A stretch of DNA of 8,247 bases, taken from positions 1-8,247 of the forward strand of contig JAJRBL010000209.1 in assembly GCA_028679485.1 (NCBI GenBank), given 5' to 3'. Within the stretch, counting starts at the first letter, position 1, and each line of letters opens with the position of its first letter. The notes under the pieces are model-generated. The model did not search any database. It was given only the letters and a program-made list of their open reading frames with translations, and was not told the origin of the DNA. Source of the DNA: Methanospirillum sp. (GTDB lineage: Archaea; Halobacteriota; Methanomicrobia; Methanomicrobiales; Methanospirillaceae). Positions 1-6,141 of the stretch are shown piece by piece. The position numbers and the translations under genes are program-made.

Positions 1-532
1 CGGTGATCTCTTCAAGGATATTTGCCCGGTCCTGGACCGGTGCCAGAAGAAATGCGGTAAAACCTCCCTGTGCCAGCAGCATGGTCCGGGTGAACCGTTC
101 GAAATCCATCCCGGTATACTCTTCGACAAGGGTTTCGATCTCCTTAATCTTTGTCTCAATGAGTTGGCTGGTGTCAGCATGGGAGAGTTCCCGCACCGGG
201 GTCTGCAACTTGCCATCAGGCCTGGAATATGCCCTTTTCTGGTACCACCTGCTTCTGAATTTGCCTTTTTCCGTTGTAAAGACAACCTCGGCAAGACATT
301 CCCCGGTATTTGTTGACATGATGTCATTCGTGGAATCTGAGATTCTTTTCAGTCTCGGAGTTTTTCCGTACAGGGCAAGGCAGATTCCATCCAAGATCGT
401 GGATTTTCCTGCTCCCGTGGGCCCGGTTATCGCAAAAAAACCGTAATCAGCATAGGATGGTTCGGAGAAATCTATCGACCAGTCTCCCACGAGCGAGTTT
501 AAATTCTTCAGGTGCAGGCTGATTATTTTCAT
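1..532 (-). CDS. sbcC: SbcC exonuclease ATPase subunit, N-terminal part (cut by window edge)
   Basis: This is the first 177 residues of an SMC/Rad50-like ATPase, the partner of SbcD in an ATP-dependent complex that cleaves DNA ends and hairpins in the cytoplasm. Visible features are the start MKIISLHLKNLNSL, a Walker A loop GPTGAGKST at residues 37-45 (K43, S44) followed by ILDGICLALYG, and the Q-loop region FTRTMLLAQGGFTAFL at about residues 147-162 (Q155). These are hallmarks of bacterial-type SbcC. The coiled coil, zinc hook, signature motif and Walker B lie beyond the left edge. The ATG at 532-530 directly abuts the TGA of sbcD with no gap, and a weak GGAG (545-542) sits 9 nt upstream, so translational coupling is likely. 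The frame stays open to base 1. The family call is secure. Whether the full gene is intact cannot be seen. Confidence 0.95.
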   Translation of the reverse strand, partial: MKIISLHLKNLNSLVGDWSIDFSEPSYADYGFFAITGPTGAGKSTILDGICLALYGKTPRLKRISDSTNDIMSTNTGECLAEVVFTTEKGKFRSRWYQKRAYSRPDGKLQTPVRELSHADTSQLIETKIKEIETLVEEYTGMDFERFTRTMLLAQGGFTAFLLAPVQDRANILEEIT

Positions 533-1768
533 TCAGTCAGTCTCCATCCGATCTTTCTGCTGGTACTGCACCAGTATCTCTTCAAAAGCCCGGGTAAGAT
601 CCTCTCTCTCCCCGTCGGTCAGTTCTTCTTCGGTAAGCCTTCTTCTGAACACTTCCCGTTCTGATATATGTTCCAGGGTCTCTCCATCGATCTGTTGCGT
701 CAGGCAGGAACAGGCAGAGAGGGTGTTTGAAATCTTCAGGCACTCGATCCCCGGGTAGCGGGTAAGATCAGACAACCAGTTCTGAAGGGATGAAGGAGGT
801 TCAATGCTCTCAACCGTCACCTCGATCCAGGTTTTTATCCCGTCATGCCGGAGACTGAAGATCATCTCCTCGATATCATGTTTTTTTCCTTTCAAGGATG
901 CCAGTCGCACAAACCGGGGAATAATCCGCTCTTCAATCCGCGGTCTTTCTGATCCCGCGATATCTACGATTATTACCTTTTTCTCCTGGTCTGCTTCAGA
1001 AAAGCCCATGGGAATGGGAGATCCGGAGTACCGGATCTCCTCCCTGCCTGCAACGGTCTGGCAGACATGAAGGTGGCCGAGGGCCACATACGAGAGACCG
1101 GAGGGAAAAACATCAGCCCCGATAAGAACGGAATTTCCCACGTAACATTCCCTGATCCCATCCCCTGCCCTGGTCTCGCATCCGGTAGCAAACAGGTGCC
1201 CGGTGGCCAGTATCGGAGTATGGGGATATGTCGCGTCTCTCCTTTCCATGGCAATATCGGCCACCCGGGCATAATGGCTGATAATACCCCGGGTAAGCTG
1301 TATCGCCGGGGATTCTCCGGATTCAGCCGTTGTCCCGGGTCTGATATCCTTCTCCCTGAGAAACGGAACGGCACATACAATAAGACTGCAGGTACCGTTT
1401 TCATCCATCACTGAAAGAACCTCTTCTTCGGGATTCCCGGATATGCTTCCGATTACGTGAATATTAAGGAACTGGAGAATTTCTTTTGGTGCCGATAATA
1501 ATGACGGGGAATCATGGTTTCCTGCGATGATGATCACCCACCTGCAGCAGGTGCGGGTAATGCACCCGAGGAATTCGTAATACATCCTCTGTATCACGCT
1601 TCCCGGTGCCGATGAGTCAAAAACATCCCCGCAGATGAGAAGCAGGTCAATTTTTTCCCGGTTAATCGTATCGATGAGCCATGATAAAAACATCCCGGAT
1701 TCATCATGCCGTTTTCTCCCATGCAGCGTAGCTCCGAGATGCCAGTCGGATGTATGCAGAATTCTCAT
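533..1768 (-). CDS. sbcD: SbcD exonuclease subunit (Mre11-like metallophosphoesterase)
   Basis: This is the nuclease subunit of SbcCD, 411 aa, close to the usual SbcD length of about 400. It is a calcineurin-like phosphoesterase using two metal ions (normally Mn2+). Motifs with probable metal ligands, numbered from the chosen start, are TSDWHLG (D8, H10), CGDVFD (D48), AGNHDSP (N84, H85), ATGHLFATG (H191) and ALGHLHV (H232, H234). The conserved YSGSPIPMGFSE follows at about 247-258, and a C-terminal domain rich in acidic and basic residues comes after. The start is the ATG at 1768 because homologues begin MRILHTSDWHLG. The frame is open upstream to an ATG at 1831, but those 21 residues do not look conserved. 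No SD precedes 1768. A TATA-like box at 1850-1841 would place transcription start after the 1831 ATG. The gene is co-transcribed with sbcC. The domain pattern is bacterial SbcD rather than the archaeal Mre11 of HerA-NurA operons. Confidence 0.95.
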   Translation of the reverse strand: MRILHTSDWHLGATLHGRKRHDESGMFLSWLIDTINREKIDLLLICGDVFDSSAPGSVIQRMYYEFLGCITRTCCRWVIIIAGNHDSPSLLSAPKEILQFLNIHVIGSISGNPEEEVLSVMDENGTCSLIVCAVPFLREKDIRPGTTAESGESPAIQLTRGIISHYARVADIAMERRDATYPHTPILATGHLFATGCETRAGDGIRECYVGNSVLIGADVFPSGLSYVALGHLHVCQTVAGREEIRYSGSPIPMGFSEADQEKKVIIVDIAGSERPRIEERIIPRFVRLASLKGKKHDIEEMIFSLRHDGIKTWIEVTVESIEPPSSLQNWLSDLTRYPGIECLKISNTLSACSCLTQQIDGETLEHISEREVFRRRLTEEELTDGEREDLTRAFEEILVQYQQKDRMETD

Positions 1769-1840
1769 GCTATCAAATAAATTCGGGAATGCCGGGCATC
1801 GATCAGGAATAACCCGCCTCGGCTTTGTCATAAGTAATTA

Positions 1841-1850
1841 CGATATATTC
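1841..1850 (-). promoter_or_regulatory. Possible TATA box for sbcD-sbcC
   Basis: On the minus strand this reads GAATATATCG. A start site about 25 nt downstream would fall near 1820, some 50 nt before the sbcD ATG at 1768. The 125-188 bp gap between fdhB and sbcD also contains terminator-like T tracts, so a separate sbcDC transcript is plausible. No clear purine-rich BRE is seen, so the call is weak. Confidence 0.35.
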
Positions 1851-1911
1851 AGAGAGATTCTTTTCTGTCTGCCGGAAGTAGTACCCGGTAAGATCTGAAA
1901 GGTAATGAGAC

Positions 1912-1956
1912 TTCGTAAAAAAAAGTGACCTGTGCTATTACGAAACAGGAAAAAAA
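1912..1956 (-). terminator. Double oligo-T terminator after fdhB
   Basis: On the minus strand the fdhB TAA is followed at once by T6 (1956-1951) and, 26 nt later, by T8 (1924-1917). Archaeal transcription commonly ends at such oligo-T tracts. A 7-bp inverted repeat (TTCGTAA at 1912-1918, TTACGAA at 1938-1944) brackets the interval, and its downstream arm takes in the end of the T8 tract. This separates the fdhAB transcript from sbcDC. Confidence 0.6.
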
Positions 1957-3108
1957 TTAGTTGGTGTATGAAGAAGCACCAAGTTTTGGATTAAATGCGT
2001 TGTCAGCCTCAACTCTGATTGCATGAGAGAAGAGAGCAAGTGGAATCTCCATGGGACATAGTTCTTCACACTGGCCACAGTTGACACAGCTGTCAGAGAT
2101 GTGGGCAAACCTCCGGAGGTGGAACATCGGATCCGACGGAAGTTTTCCCCGGCGAACCATGATGGATTCGTCCCGTCCCTTGAATGCAGTTGCACTGCAT
2201 ACCGGACACTTTTCAATGCAGGAGTAACACTTGATACACCGTGATGTCTCCTTGTCAATGATCTTCCAGAGATCGTCGCGAAGACCGGTGAAGTCTTTCT
2301 TTCTCCACTTTTCTCCGAGTTTGAGCATTGCTCCCTCAACCTTGCCACGAATCTCTATGCCTTTTGGATCTGCAGCGCAGGTCTCGAGTTTCTTTGAAGC
2401 AACTGCCTTTGAGACGAGATCTGCACCTTTTGCACTGCAAACCTCTACAAAGGTTGCCTTTCCTGCCTTTTCACCGAGTACTCCCCAGTTACCGCAGGCA
2501 AGATCTGCCTGGCGGGGGACTTTGTACTTGCAGCGCCGACAGTTGGTTCTTCGTCCATATCCTGCGTCTTCAAGTTCATCGATAGAGATGCCCTTGTGAC
2601 CGCCTTCATACTCGATTATGAACTGACCTTTATCGATCTCTTCCTTGTGGACTTTATCCGGGTCTACTCCGAACTTATCCTGGATCATTGCCCTGGCCCT
2701 GGTCGGATTTACTGAGCCACCACAGTTAACACCGATGGTAAGGAGGTTGTTCAGGTTAATCTCATCCCGTTTTGCTTCTTCAAGCAATCCCATGAGGTCG
2801 CATCCTTTTACCACCACCCCGATCTTCATCTTCTTTGCCCCGTCCAGGTAGTTCTTGATGAACGTGGACATGAGCAGGGTACCGCAGTGAAGAGAACCCG
2901 CCGTCTGGTCAAGATCCTTGGGATCGGTTATCGCAACAGGGATGGCATCATACAGGTCAAATCCTTTCTGAACCGCAACGACTGCATCCACGATCTTGTT
3001 TTCAAGGGCAAATTTCAGAAGTGCGGTAACTGCGCCACCACATTCTGCCTTTTTGGCAAGTCCGCTGTCGGTGGTCCATGCATAGAGGAGATCTCCTTTA
3101 GCTACCAT
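1957..3108 (-). CDS. fdhB: F420-reducing formate dehydrogenase beta subunit
   Basis: This 383-aa iron-sulfur flavoprotein of the FrhB/FdhB family takes electrons from FdhA and reduces coenzyme F420 in the cytoplasm. The N-terminal and central region carries the family pattern LAKKAECGGAVTALL at about 17-31, GSLHCGT near 71, VVVKGCDLMGLLEEAKR at about 98-114 and GVNCGG near 126. C129, C190, C193 and C205 probably ligate one [4Fe-4S] cluster near the FAD, as in FrhB (inference from the family). The C-terminus has two classical ferredoxin motifs, C291-C294-C297-C301 followed by P, and C341-C344-C347-C351 followed by P. Length is near that of known FdhB (about 400). The ATG at 3108 is chosen because it has a strong SD, GGAGGG at 3122-3117, 8 nt upstream, within the last codons of fdhA. 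The frame extends 14 residues further upstream, but only inside fdhA. The gap to fdhA is 2 nt, so the two are translationally coupled. Confidence 0.96.
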   Translation of the reverse strand: MVAKGDLLYAWTTDSGLAKKAECGGAVTALLKFALENKIVDAVVAVQKGFDLYDAIPVAITDPKDLDQTAGSLHCGTLLMSTFIKNYLDGAKKMKIGVVVKGCDLMGLLEEAKRDEINLNNLLTIGVNCGGSVNPTRARAMIQDKFGVDPDKVHKEEIDKGQFIIEYEGGHKGISIDELEDAGYGRRTNCRRCKYKVPRQADLACGNWGVLGEKAGKATFVEVCSAKGADLVSKAVASKKLETCAADPKGIEIRGKVEGAMLKLGEKWRKKDFTGLRDDLWKIIDKETSRCIKCYSCIEKCPVCSATAFKGRDESIMVRRGKLPSDPMFHLRRFAHISDSCVNCGQCEELCPMEIPLALFSHAIRVEADNAFNPKLGASSYTN

Positions 3109-3110
3109 GT

Positions 3111-5177
3111 TTATTTCCCTCCTGCAATCTTTGCAACCGAAACAGCGCAATGCTTGAGTTCGGGCATTTTCGACAGGGGATCAAGGGCTGTGTTGGTCAC
3201 GTTGTTAACTCCTTCTGCAAAGTGCATGGCCATGTAGAGAACACCTGGTGCAACATCTTCGCCTACCCAGGCAACCGTCTCGGTCTGACCACGACGGCTC
3301 TTGAGGACGACCTTGTCACCCTGGATAACTCCCAGACGCTCTGCATCCTTGATATTCATCTGGACATAGGAAGCAGGGACTTCGTAGTCCAGTGCACCAC
3401 ATCTGCCGGTCTGTGTCCGTGAGTGGTAATGGAAGATTAGACGCCCGGTCATCAGGGTGAATGGATACTCCTTGTCAGCGACTTCTGCAGGATCCTTGTA
3501 CTCAAGACCGAAGAACTGACCCTTTCCACTTGGAGTTCCAAATTTCCCTACGTGCAGGATCGGAGTTCCCGGGTGGTCTACGGCTGGACATGGCCAGATA
3601 GTCGATTCAGGCTTTTCCATCCGTTCGTACGTGCAACCGAACATAGAAGGAGTGACTGCACGCATGTCATCCCAGACATCCTTTGCTGTCGGAAGTTCAA
3701 AGGTCTTCAGACCCATTCTCTTTGCCAGTTCAGCGATGATCCAGATATCCTCTTTTGACTTACCAGGTGGGTTCACTGCCTTTCTGACACGGTTGACACG
3801 GCGTTCTGCACTGGTAAAAGTTCCATCCTTCTCTGCAAAACATGCCCCTGGCAGGATGACATCTGCATACTGACAGGTTTCGGTAAAGAAGATATCCTGG
3901 ACAACGAGGAAGTCAAGTTTCTGAAGCTGGCGCTTTACATGGTTTGAGTCTGGGTAGGTTACTGCCGGGTTGATACCAAGCAGGTATAATGCTTTGATCT
4001 CGTTCCCGCACTGGTTGATCTGCTCGGTAAGGGTGACTCCATACCAGTCAGGAAGTCCGGTAACGCCCCAGGCCTTCTCCATCTTTGCACGATTCTCCGG
4101 GACTTCACACTTCTGGTATCCTGAGTAGACATTCGGGTATGCACCCATGTCACAGGCTCCCTGCACGTTATTCTGTCCACGAAGGGGGTTTACACCGACA
4201 CCCGGGCGACCAATATTCCCGCAGAGCATTGCGAGGTTTCCAAGGGATCTGACATTGTCAGTACCGGTGGTCAGTTCAGTGATACCAAGACAGTAGATGA
4301 TAACTGCATTCTTGGCATCTGCGTACCTGAATGCAAGTTCCTTGACTTTTTCGAGTGGAACACCGTGGATCTTTTCTGCATCCTTGTAATTCTCAACGGT
4401 TTTCTTGAGATCTTCGAAATGTTCTGTCCGCTCTTCAATGAATTTCTTGTCGTGCTTATTCTCTTTGATGATCCAGTACATCATCGAGTTAATAAGAGCG
4501 ATGTGAGTAGACGGGATAAACTGGTACCAGGTATCTGCGATATGTGCAGTTGTTGAGAAACGTGGATCCACAACAAGGACCGGAATTCCTTTCTGTTTTG
4601 CCTGGGCAACACGCCTGCCAGCCAGGGGGTGTGCCTCCATTGCATTTGAACCCCACATCAGGATGAGATCTGAGTTCAGGACATCATCAAAACCGTTTGT
4701 TGCAGCACCGGACCCGAACGAGAGAGAGAGACCGGCAACGGAAGGTCCGTGGCAGATCCGTGCACAGTTATCAACGTTGTTTGTTTTGAATGCACACCGG
4801 GCGAATTTCTGGAAGATATAACAGTCTTCGTTTACCGTTCTGCATGAGGTATGGAACCCCAGACCTCGTGGCCCGTACTTATCACTTGCCTCTTTGAGTT
4901 TCTTTGCAACGAGATCAAGGGCCTCGTCCCAGGATGCCTCAACAAATTTGTCGTTTTTCTTGATAAGCGGTGAAGTCAGCCGATCCGGGCTGTGAACTGA
5001 TTCCCAGCAGGTGACGCCCTTTGGGCAGAGTTTCCCTTCATTGATGGGACTGCGCTTGCAGGGTTCAACACCTACTACCTTTTCATTTTTAACCACTAGG
5101 TTCAGAGCACACCCGACACCACAGTAAGGGCAGGTTGTCTGAACATATCTAATAATACTGCTTTTTGCTACGCTCAT
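3111..5177 (-). CDS. fdhA: Formate dehydrogenase catalytic (alpha) subunit, Mo/W-bis-PGD, cysteine form
   Basis: FdhA oxidises formate to CO2 and sends electrons to FdhB. The protein is 688 aa, the usual length for methanogen FdhA (about 685). The N-terminal [4Fe-4S] site is C16PYC19GVGC23 with C51PKG, where K53 is the expected relay lysine. The active site is DNCARICHGPSVAGL with C142 as Mo/W ligand and H143 beside it. R333 in PLRGQNNVQGACDMG matches the formate-binding arginine of E. coli FdhF. The metal-ligand codon is TGC, so this is cysteine and not selenocysteine. The molybdopterin dinucleotide-binding domain covers about 571-688 (TLMTGRLIFHYHSRTQTGR, then the MAMHFAEGVNNVTN region). 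No Tat signal is visible, so the enzyme is cytoplasmic. The start is the ATG at 5177, with GGTGA (5186-5182) 4 nt upstream. The frame is open for 32 more codons to an ATG at 5273, but those residues do not resemble the family and overlap predicted leader structure. No formate transporter gene is in the window. Confidence 0.96.
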   Translation of the reverse strand: MSVAKSSIIRYVQTTCPYCGVGCALNLVVKNEKVVGVEPCKRSPINEGKLCPKGVTCWESVHSPDRLTSPLIKKNDKFVEASWDEALDLVAKKLKEASDKYGPRGLGFHTSCRTVNEDCYIFQKFARCAFKTNNVDNCARICHGPSVAGLSLSFGSGAATNGFDDVLNSDLILMWGSNAMEAHPLAGRRVAQAKQKGIPVLVVDPRFSTTAHIADTWYQFIPSTHIALINSMMYWIIKENKHDKKFIEERTEHFEDLKKTVENYKDAEKIHGVPLEKVKELAFRYADAKNAVIIYCLGITELTTGTDNVRSLGNLAMLCGNIGRPGVGVNPLRGQNNVQGACDMGAYPNVYSGYQKCEVPENRAKMEKAWGVTGLPDWYGVTLTEQINQCGNEIKALYLLGINPAVTYPDSNHVKRQLQKLDFLVVQDIFFTETCQYADVILPGACFAEKDGTFTSAERRVNRVRKAVNPPGKSKEDIWIIAELAKRMGLKTFELPTAKDVWDDMRAVTPSMFGCTYERMEKPESTIWPCPAVDHPGTPILHVGKFGTPSGKGQFFGLEYKDPAEVADKEYPFTLMTGRLIFHYHSRTQTGRCGALDYEVPASYVQMNIKDAERLGVIQGDKVVLKSRRGQTETVAWVGEDVAPGVLYMAMHFAEGVNNVTNTALDPLSKMPELKHCAVSVAKIAGGK

Positions 5178-5181
5178 TCTT

Positions 5182-5187
5182 TCACCC
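5182..5187 (-). promoter_or_regulatory. fdhA ribosome binding site, inside a hairpin
   Basis: On the minus strand GGGTGA precedes the fdhA ATG (5177), with AAGA between. GGTGA matches part of the archaeal SD AGGAGGTGATC and fixes the start at 5177. Five of its bases (GGGTG, 5187-5183) can pair with CACCC at 5201-5197. GAG/CTC adds further pairs after one bulged base, so the site could be closed in the mRNA. Confidence 0.6.
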
Positions 5188-5329
5188 GAGTTCTCAGGGT
5201 GGAATATCCGATAGAAACCACTACAACTACTATTGCTGGTTACAGGTTCTCTGCCCCGGAATGAGGTAACCACACAACCCTTCCCGGGAATACAATGAAT
5301 CTGCCTGTCAGTCTATGGATATTCCAACC
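5183..5329 (-). promoter_or_regulatory. Candidate structured 5' leader of fdhA with competing helices
   Basis: In the fdhA transcript, 5329-5312 can pair with 5215-5197. Ten continuous pairs (TGGAATATCC with GGATATTCCA) are followed, after one bulged C, by ATAGA with TCTAT, and preceded, after one T/C mismatch, by GG with CC, giving 17 pairs. The enclosed stretch of about 95 nt contains a perfect 7-bp stem (TGGTTAC 5237-5243 with GTAACCA 5266-5272) and the 10-bp palindrome TTCCCGGGAA (5281-5290). The 3' strand of the long helix uses the same CACCC (5201-5197) that would otherwise close over the fdhA SD. It requires transcription to start upstream of 5329, which is not shown. It matches no riboswitch class that I recognise. 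Confidence 0.35.
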
Positions 5330-5502
5330 GGATTATGGCGAATGCATTGTGCATATCACTTTCCTATGATACAACACAGATTCTCCTGCCAGGATAACCT
5401 GCGGAAAACGCCAGCGTCTTCCTTTGGTTCTCCTTTCCAGAATTCTTGACGAATTATGGCAACGCGATTCAAATACTGTGCGGCAACATGAACCGGCATT
5501 TG

Positions 5503-5531
5503 ATACCTACCCGTTTAGGTATTGTATATCC
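5503..5531 (-). promoter_or_regulatory. Possible fdhA core promoter with operator palindrome
   Basis: A perfect inverted repeat ATACCTA-N6-TAGGTAT (5503-5509 and 5516-5522) lies just downstream, in the minus direction, of a TATA-like GATATACA (5531-5524). A start site about 25 nt from that box would be near 5504, so the palindrome would sit between TATA and start, a classic repressor position. The leader would then be about 325 nt. An alternative TATA-like stretch, ATATTTAAGATAAAT, lies further upstream near 5574-5560. The box is a poor match to the archaeal consensus, so which one is used is uncertain. Confidence 0.35.
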
Positions 5532-5648
5532 TGATTCGTGCAAAACCACAGTACAAACAATTTATCTTAAATATCGAAGGATAAATGTTACGAATTACTT
5601 TTTATCAGGCTTTCCTCGGGCAAATTACAAAATCTGGCGAGATATCCT

Positions 5649-5656
5649 AAAAAAAA
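5649..5656 (-). terminator. T8 tract, possible transcription terminator
   Basis: On the minus strand there is an uninterrupted T8, preceded 30 nt upstream by a hairpin (5709-5686: CCGATA...TATCGG arms plus CC/GG after a two-base bulge). It could end the kinase transcript or a small RNA before the fdhA promoter zone begins. Confidence 0.35.
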
Positions 5657-5776
5657 TCGCATTTATCCGGTTTTCATGAATGTTACCGATAAACCGCGCC
5701 TGGTATCGGCCTGATCCATATATCCCTGAAAAAAGGGTATGATGATCGTATCTCATTTATTTCCAAAAAATATGAA

Positions 5777-5784
5777 GTATATAT
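5777..5784 (-). promoter_or_regulatory. Possible TATA box within a duplicated motif
   Basis: On the minus strand ATATATAC overlaps one copy of GATCATCATA (5791-5782). The second copy lies at 5747-5738, about 10 nt beyond the start site predicted near 5755. The transcript would run through two hairpins to the T8 at 5656-5649, making an RNA of about 105 nt, or it would continue into fdhA. No BRE is obvious, so the call rests on spacing and sequence only. Confidence 0.25.
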
Positions 5785-5860
5785 GATGATCTTACAGGTC
5801 AGTATTTGAGGGCGCGATAAGGGGCAGGCTGCTATCGGTTGCATTCCCGGTGAATAATGA

Positions 5861-5968
5861 ATGACCCTCATAGCGGAAAGGAGAAGGGAAATAGAAACAA
5901 GCCTATTTTTGTGTGGTTTTTATCCTTTCCAGGTATACCCTGAGAGATTCGTGACTATTGAGGGTCAT
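5861..5968. repeat. 10-bp inverted repeat pair ATGACCCTCA / TGAGGGTCAT
   Basis: ATGACCCTCA at 5861-5870 is the exact reverse complement of 5959-5968, with 88 nt between. A further TGAGGG half-copy lies at 5807-5812. The two copies could be regulator half-sites in opposite orientation or the base of a long RNA stem. One such 10-mer pair in about 1 kb is not rare by chance. Confidence 0.4.
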
Positions 5969-5991
5969 CTACTCATCTTTTACCATATCTG

Positions 5992-6020
5992 ACGATGCGG
6001 TACTCGTGAGTACTCATCGT
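5992..6020. repeat. Nested palindrome (hairpin or operator)
   Basis: ACGATG (5992-5997) and GTACTC (6000-6005) are mirrored by GAGTAC (6008-6013) and CATCGT (6015-6020). Twelve complementary pairs are interrupted only by CG opposite T. As RNA it would close with a CGTG tetraloop; as DNA it is a nearly perfect two-fold symmetric site. It lies about 120 nt beyond the end of the kinase gene. Confidence 0.6.
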
Positions 6021-6025
6021 TATGC

Positions 6026-6044
6026 TCACTACTATATAGAGTGA
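6026..6044. repeat. Palindrome around CTATATAG
   Basis: TCACT (6026-6030), one extra base, the self-complementary CTATATAG (6032-6039) and AGTGA (6040-6044) form a near-perfect 18-bp dyad six bases after the previous palindrome. The core is TATA-like on both strands, so it may be a promoter flanked by symmetric protein contacts, or just a regulator site. Confidence 0.45.
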
Positions 6045-6064
6045 TACTTACTGGCCCACAAATA

Positions 6065-6078
6065 GGAAAAATATATAT
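6065..6078 (+). promoter_or_regulatory. Strong TATA-like box pointing rightward
   Basis: GGAAAAATATATAT on the plus strand resembles a BRE plus TATA box. The predicted start, about 6098, lies just before an ATG at 6104 that opens only 13 codons and stops at 6143-6145. A transcript would run antisense into the 3' end of the kinase gene. The same A/T tract read on the minus strand gives T5 stretches (6071-6067 and 6093-6089) that may serve as kinase terminators instead. Confidence 0.3.
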
Positions 6079-6141
6079 GTCCCTGGGCAAAAAGCAAATT
6101 TTCATGGATTCTCACCCTTTTCCTGGGAGGATATCCATCTT

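Larger units (their letters stand above)
5178..6141. other. 964-bp gene-free region between the kinase gene and fdhA
   Basis: No ORF here looks like a protein gene. A 77-codon frame on plus (5446-5679) and a 62-codon frame on minus (5683-5871) have no recognisable family, no SD and irregular composition. The region holds the fdhA leader (about 5178-5330), an operator-like palindrome with an adjacent TATA-like box (5503-5531), a T8 tract and hairpin (5649-5709), a 10-bp direct repeat around another TATA-like box (5738-5791), an inverted 10-mer pair (5861-5968), two nested palindromes (5992-6044) and a strong plus-strand TATA-like box (6065-6078). I see nothing notable in 5346-5500 except short palindromes. 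It is long for a compact archaeal genome, which suggests regulatory or small-RNA content. Confidence 0.7.

Noticed and set aside
1769..1831. 21-residue N-terminal extension of sbcD from an ATG at 1831
   Set aside because: Homologues start at MRILHTSDWH and the extra residues look unconserved.
5178..5273. 32-residue N-terminal extension of fdhA from an ATG at 5273
   Set aside because: The extension does not resemble FdhA N-termini, there is no SD before 5273, and a good SD precedes 5177. The sequence is better explained as leader.
5342..5354. ATGCA-TTG-TGCAT dyad and AATTC-N5-GAATT dyad (5441-5455)
   Set aside because: Arms of 5 bp are expected by chance several times in a region of this size and have no supporting context.
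5446..5679. 77-codon plus-strand ORF in the intergenic region
   Set aside because: No SD, no family resemblance, and it crosses the operator-like palindrome and possible fdhA promoter. It looks like a chance open frame.
5683..5871. 62-codon minus-strand ORF in the intergenic region
   Set aside because: No SD or recognisable domain, and it overlaps hairpins and a TATA-like box.
5178..6141. CRISPR array, tRNA or insertion sequence in the long intergenic region
   Set aside because: There are no regularly spaced repeats, no T-loop GGTTCRAATCC-type motif, no transposase fragment and no terminal inverted repeats with target duplications.
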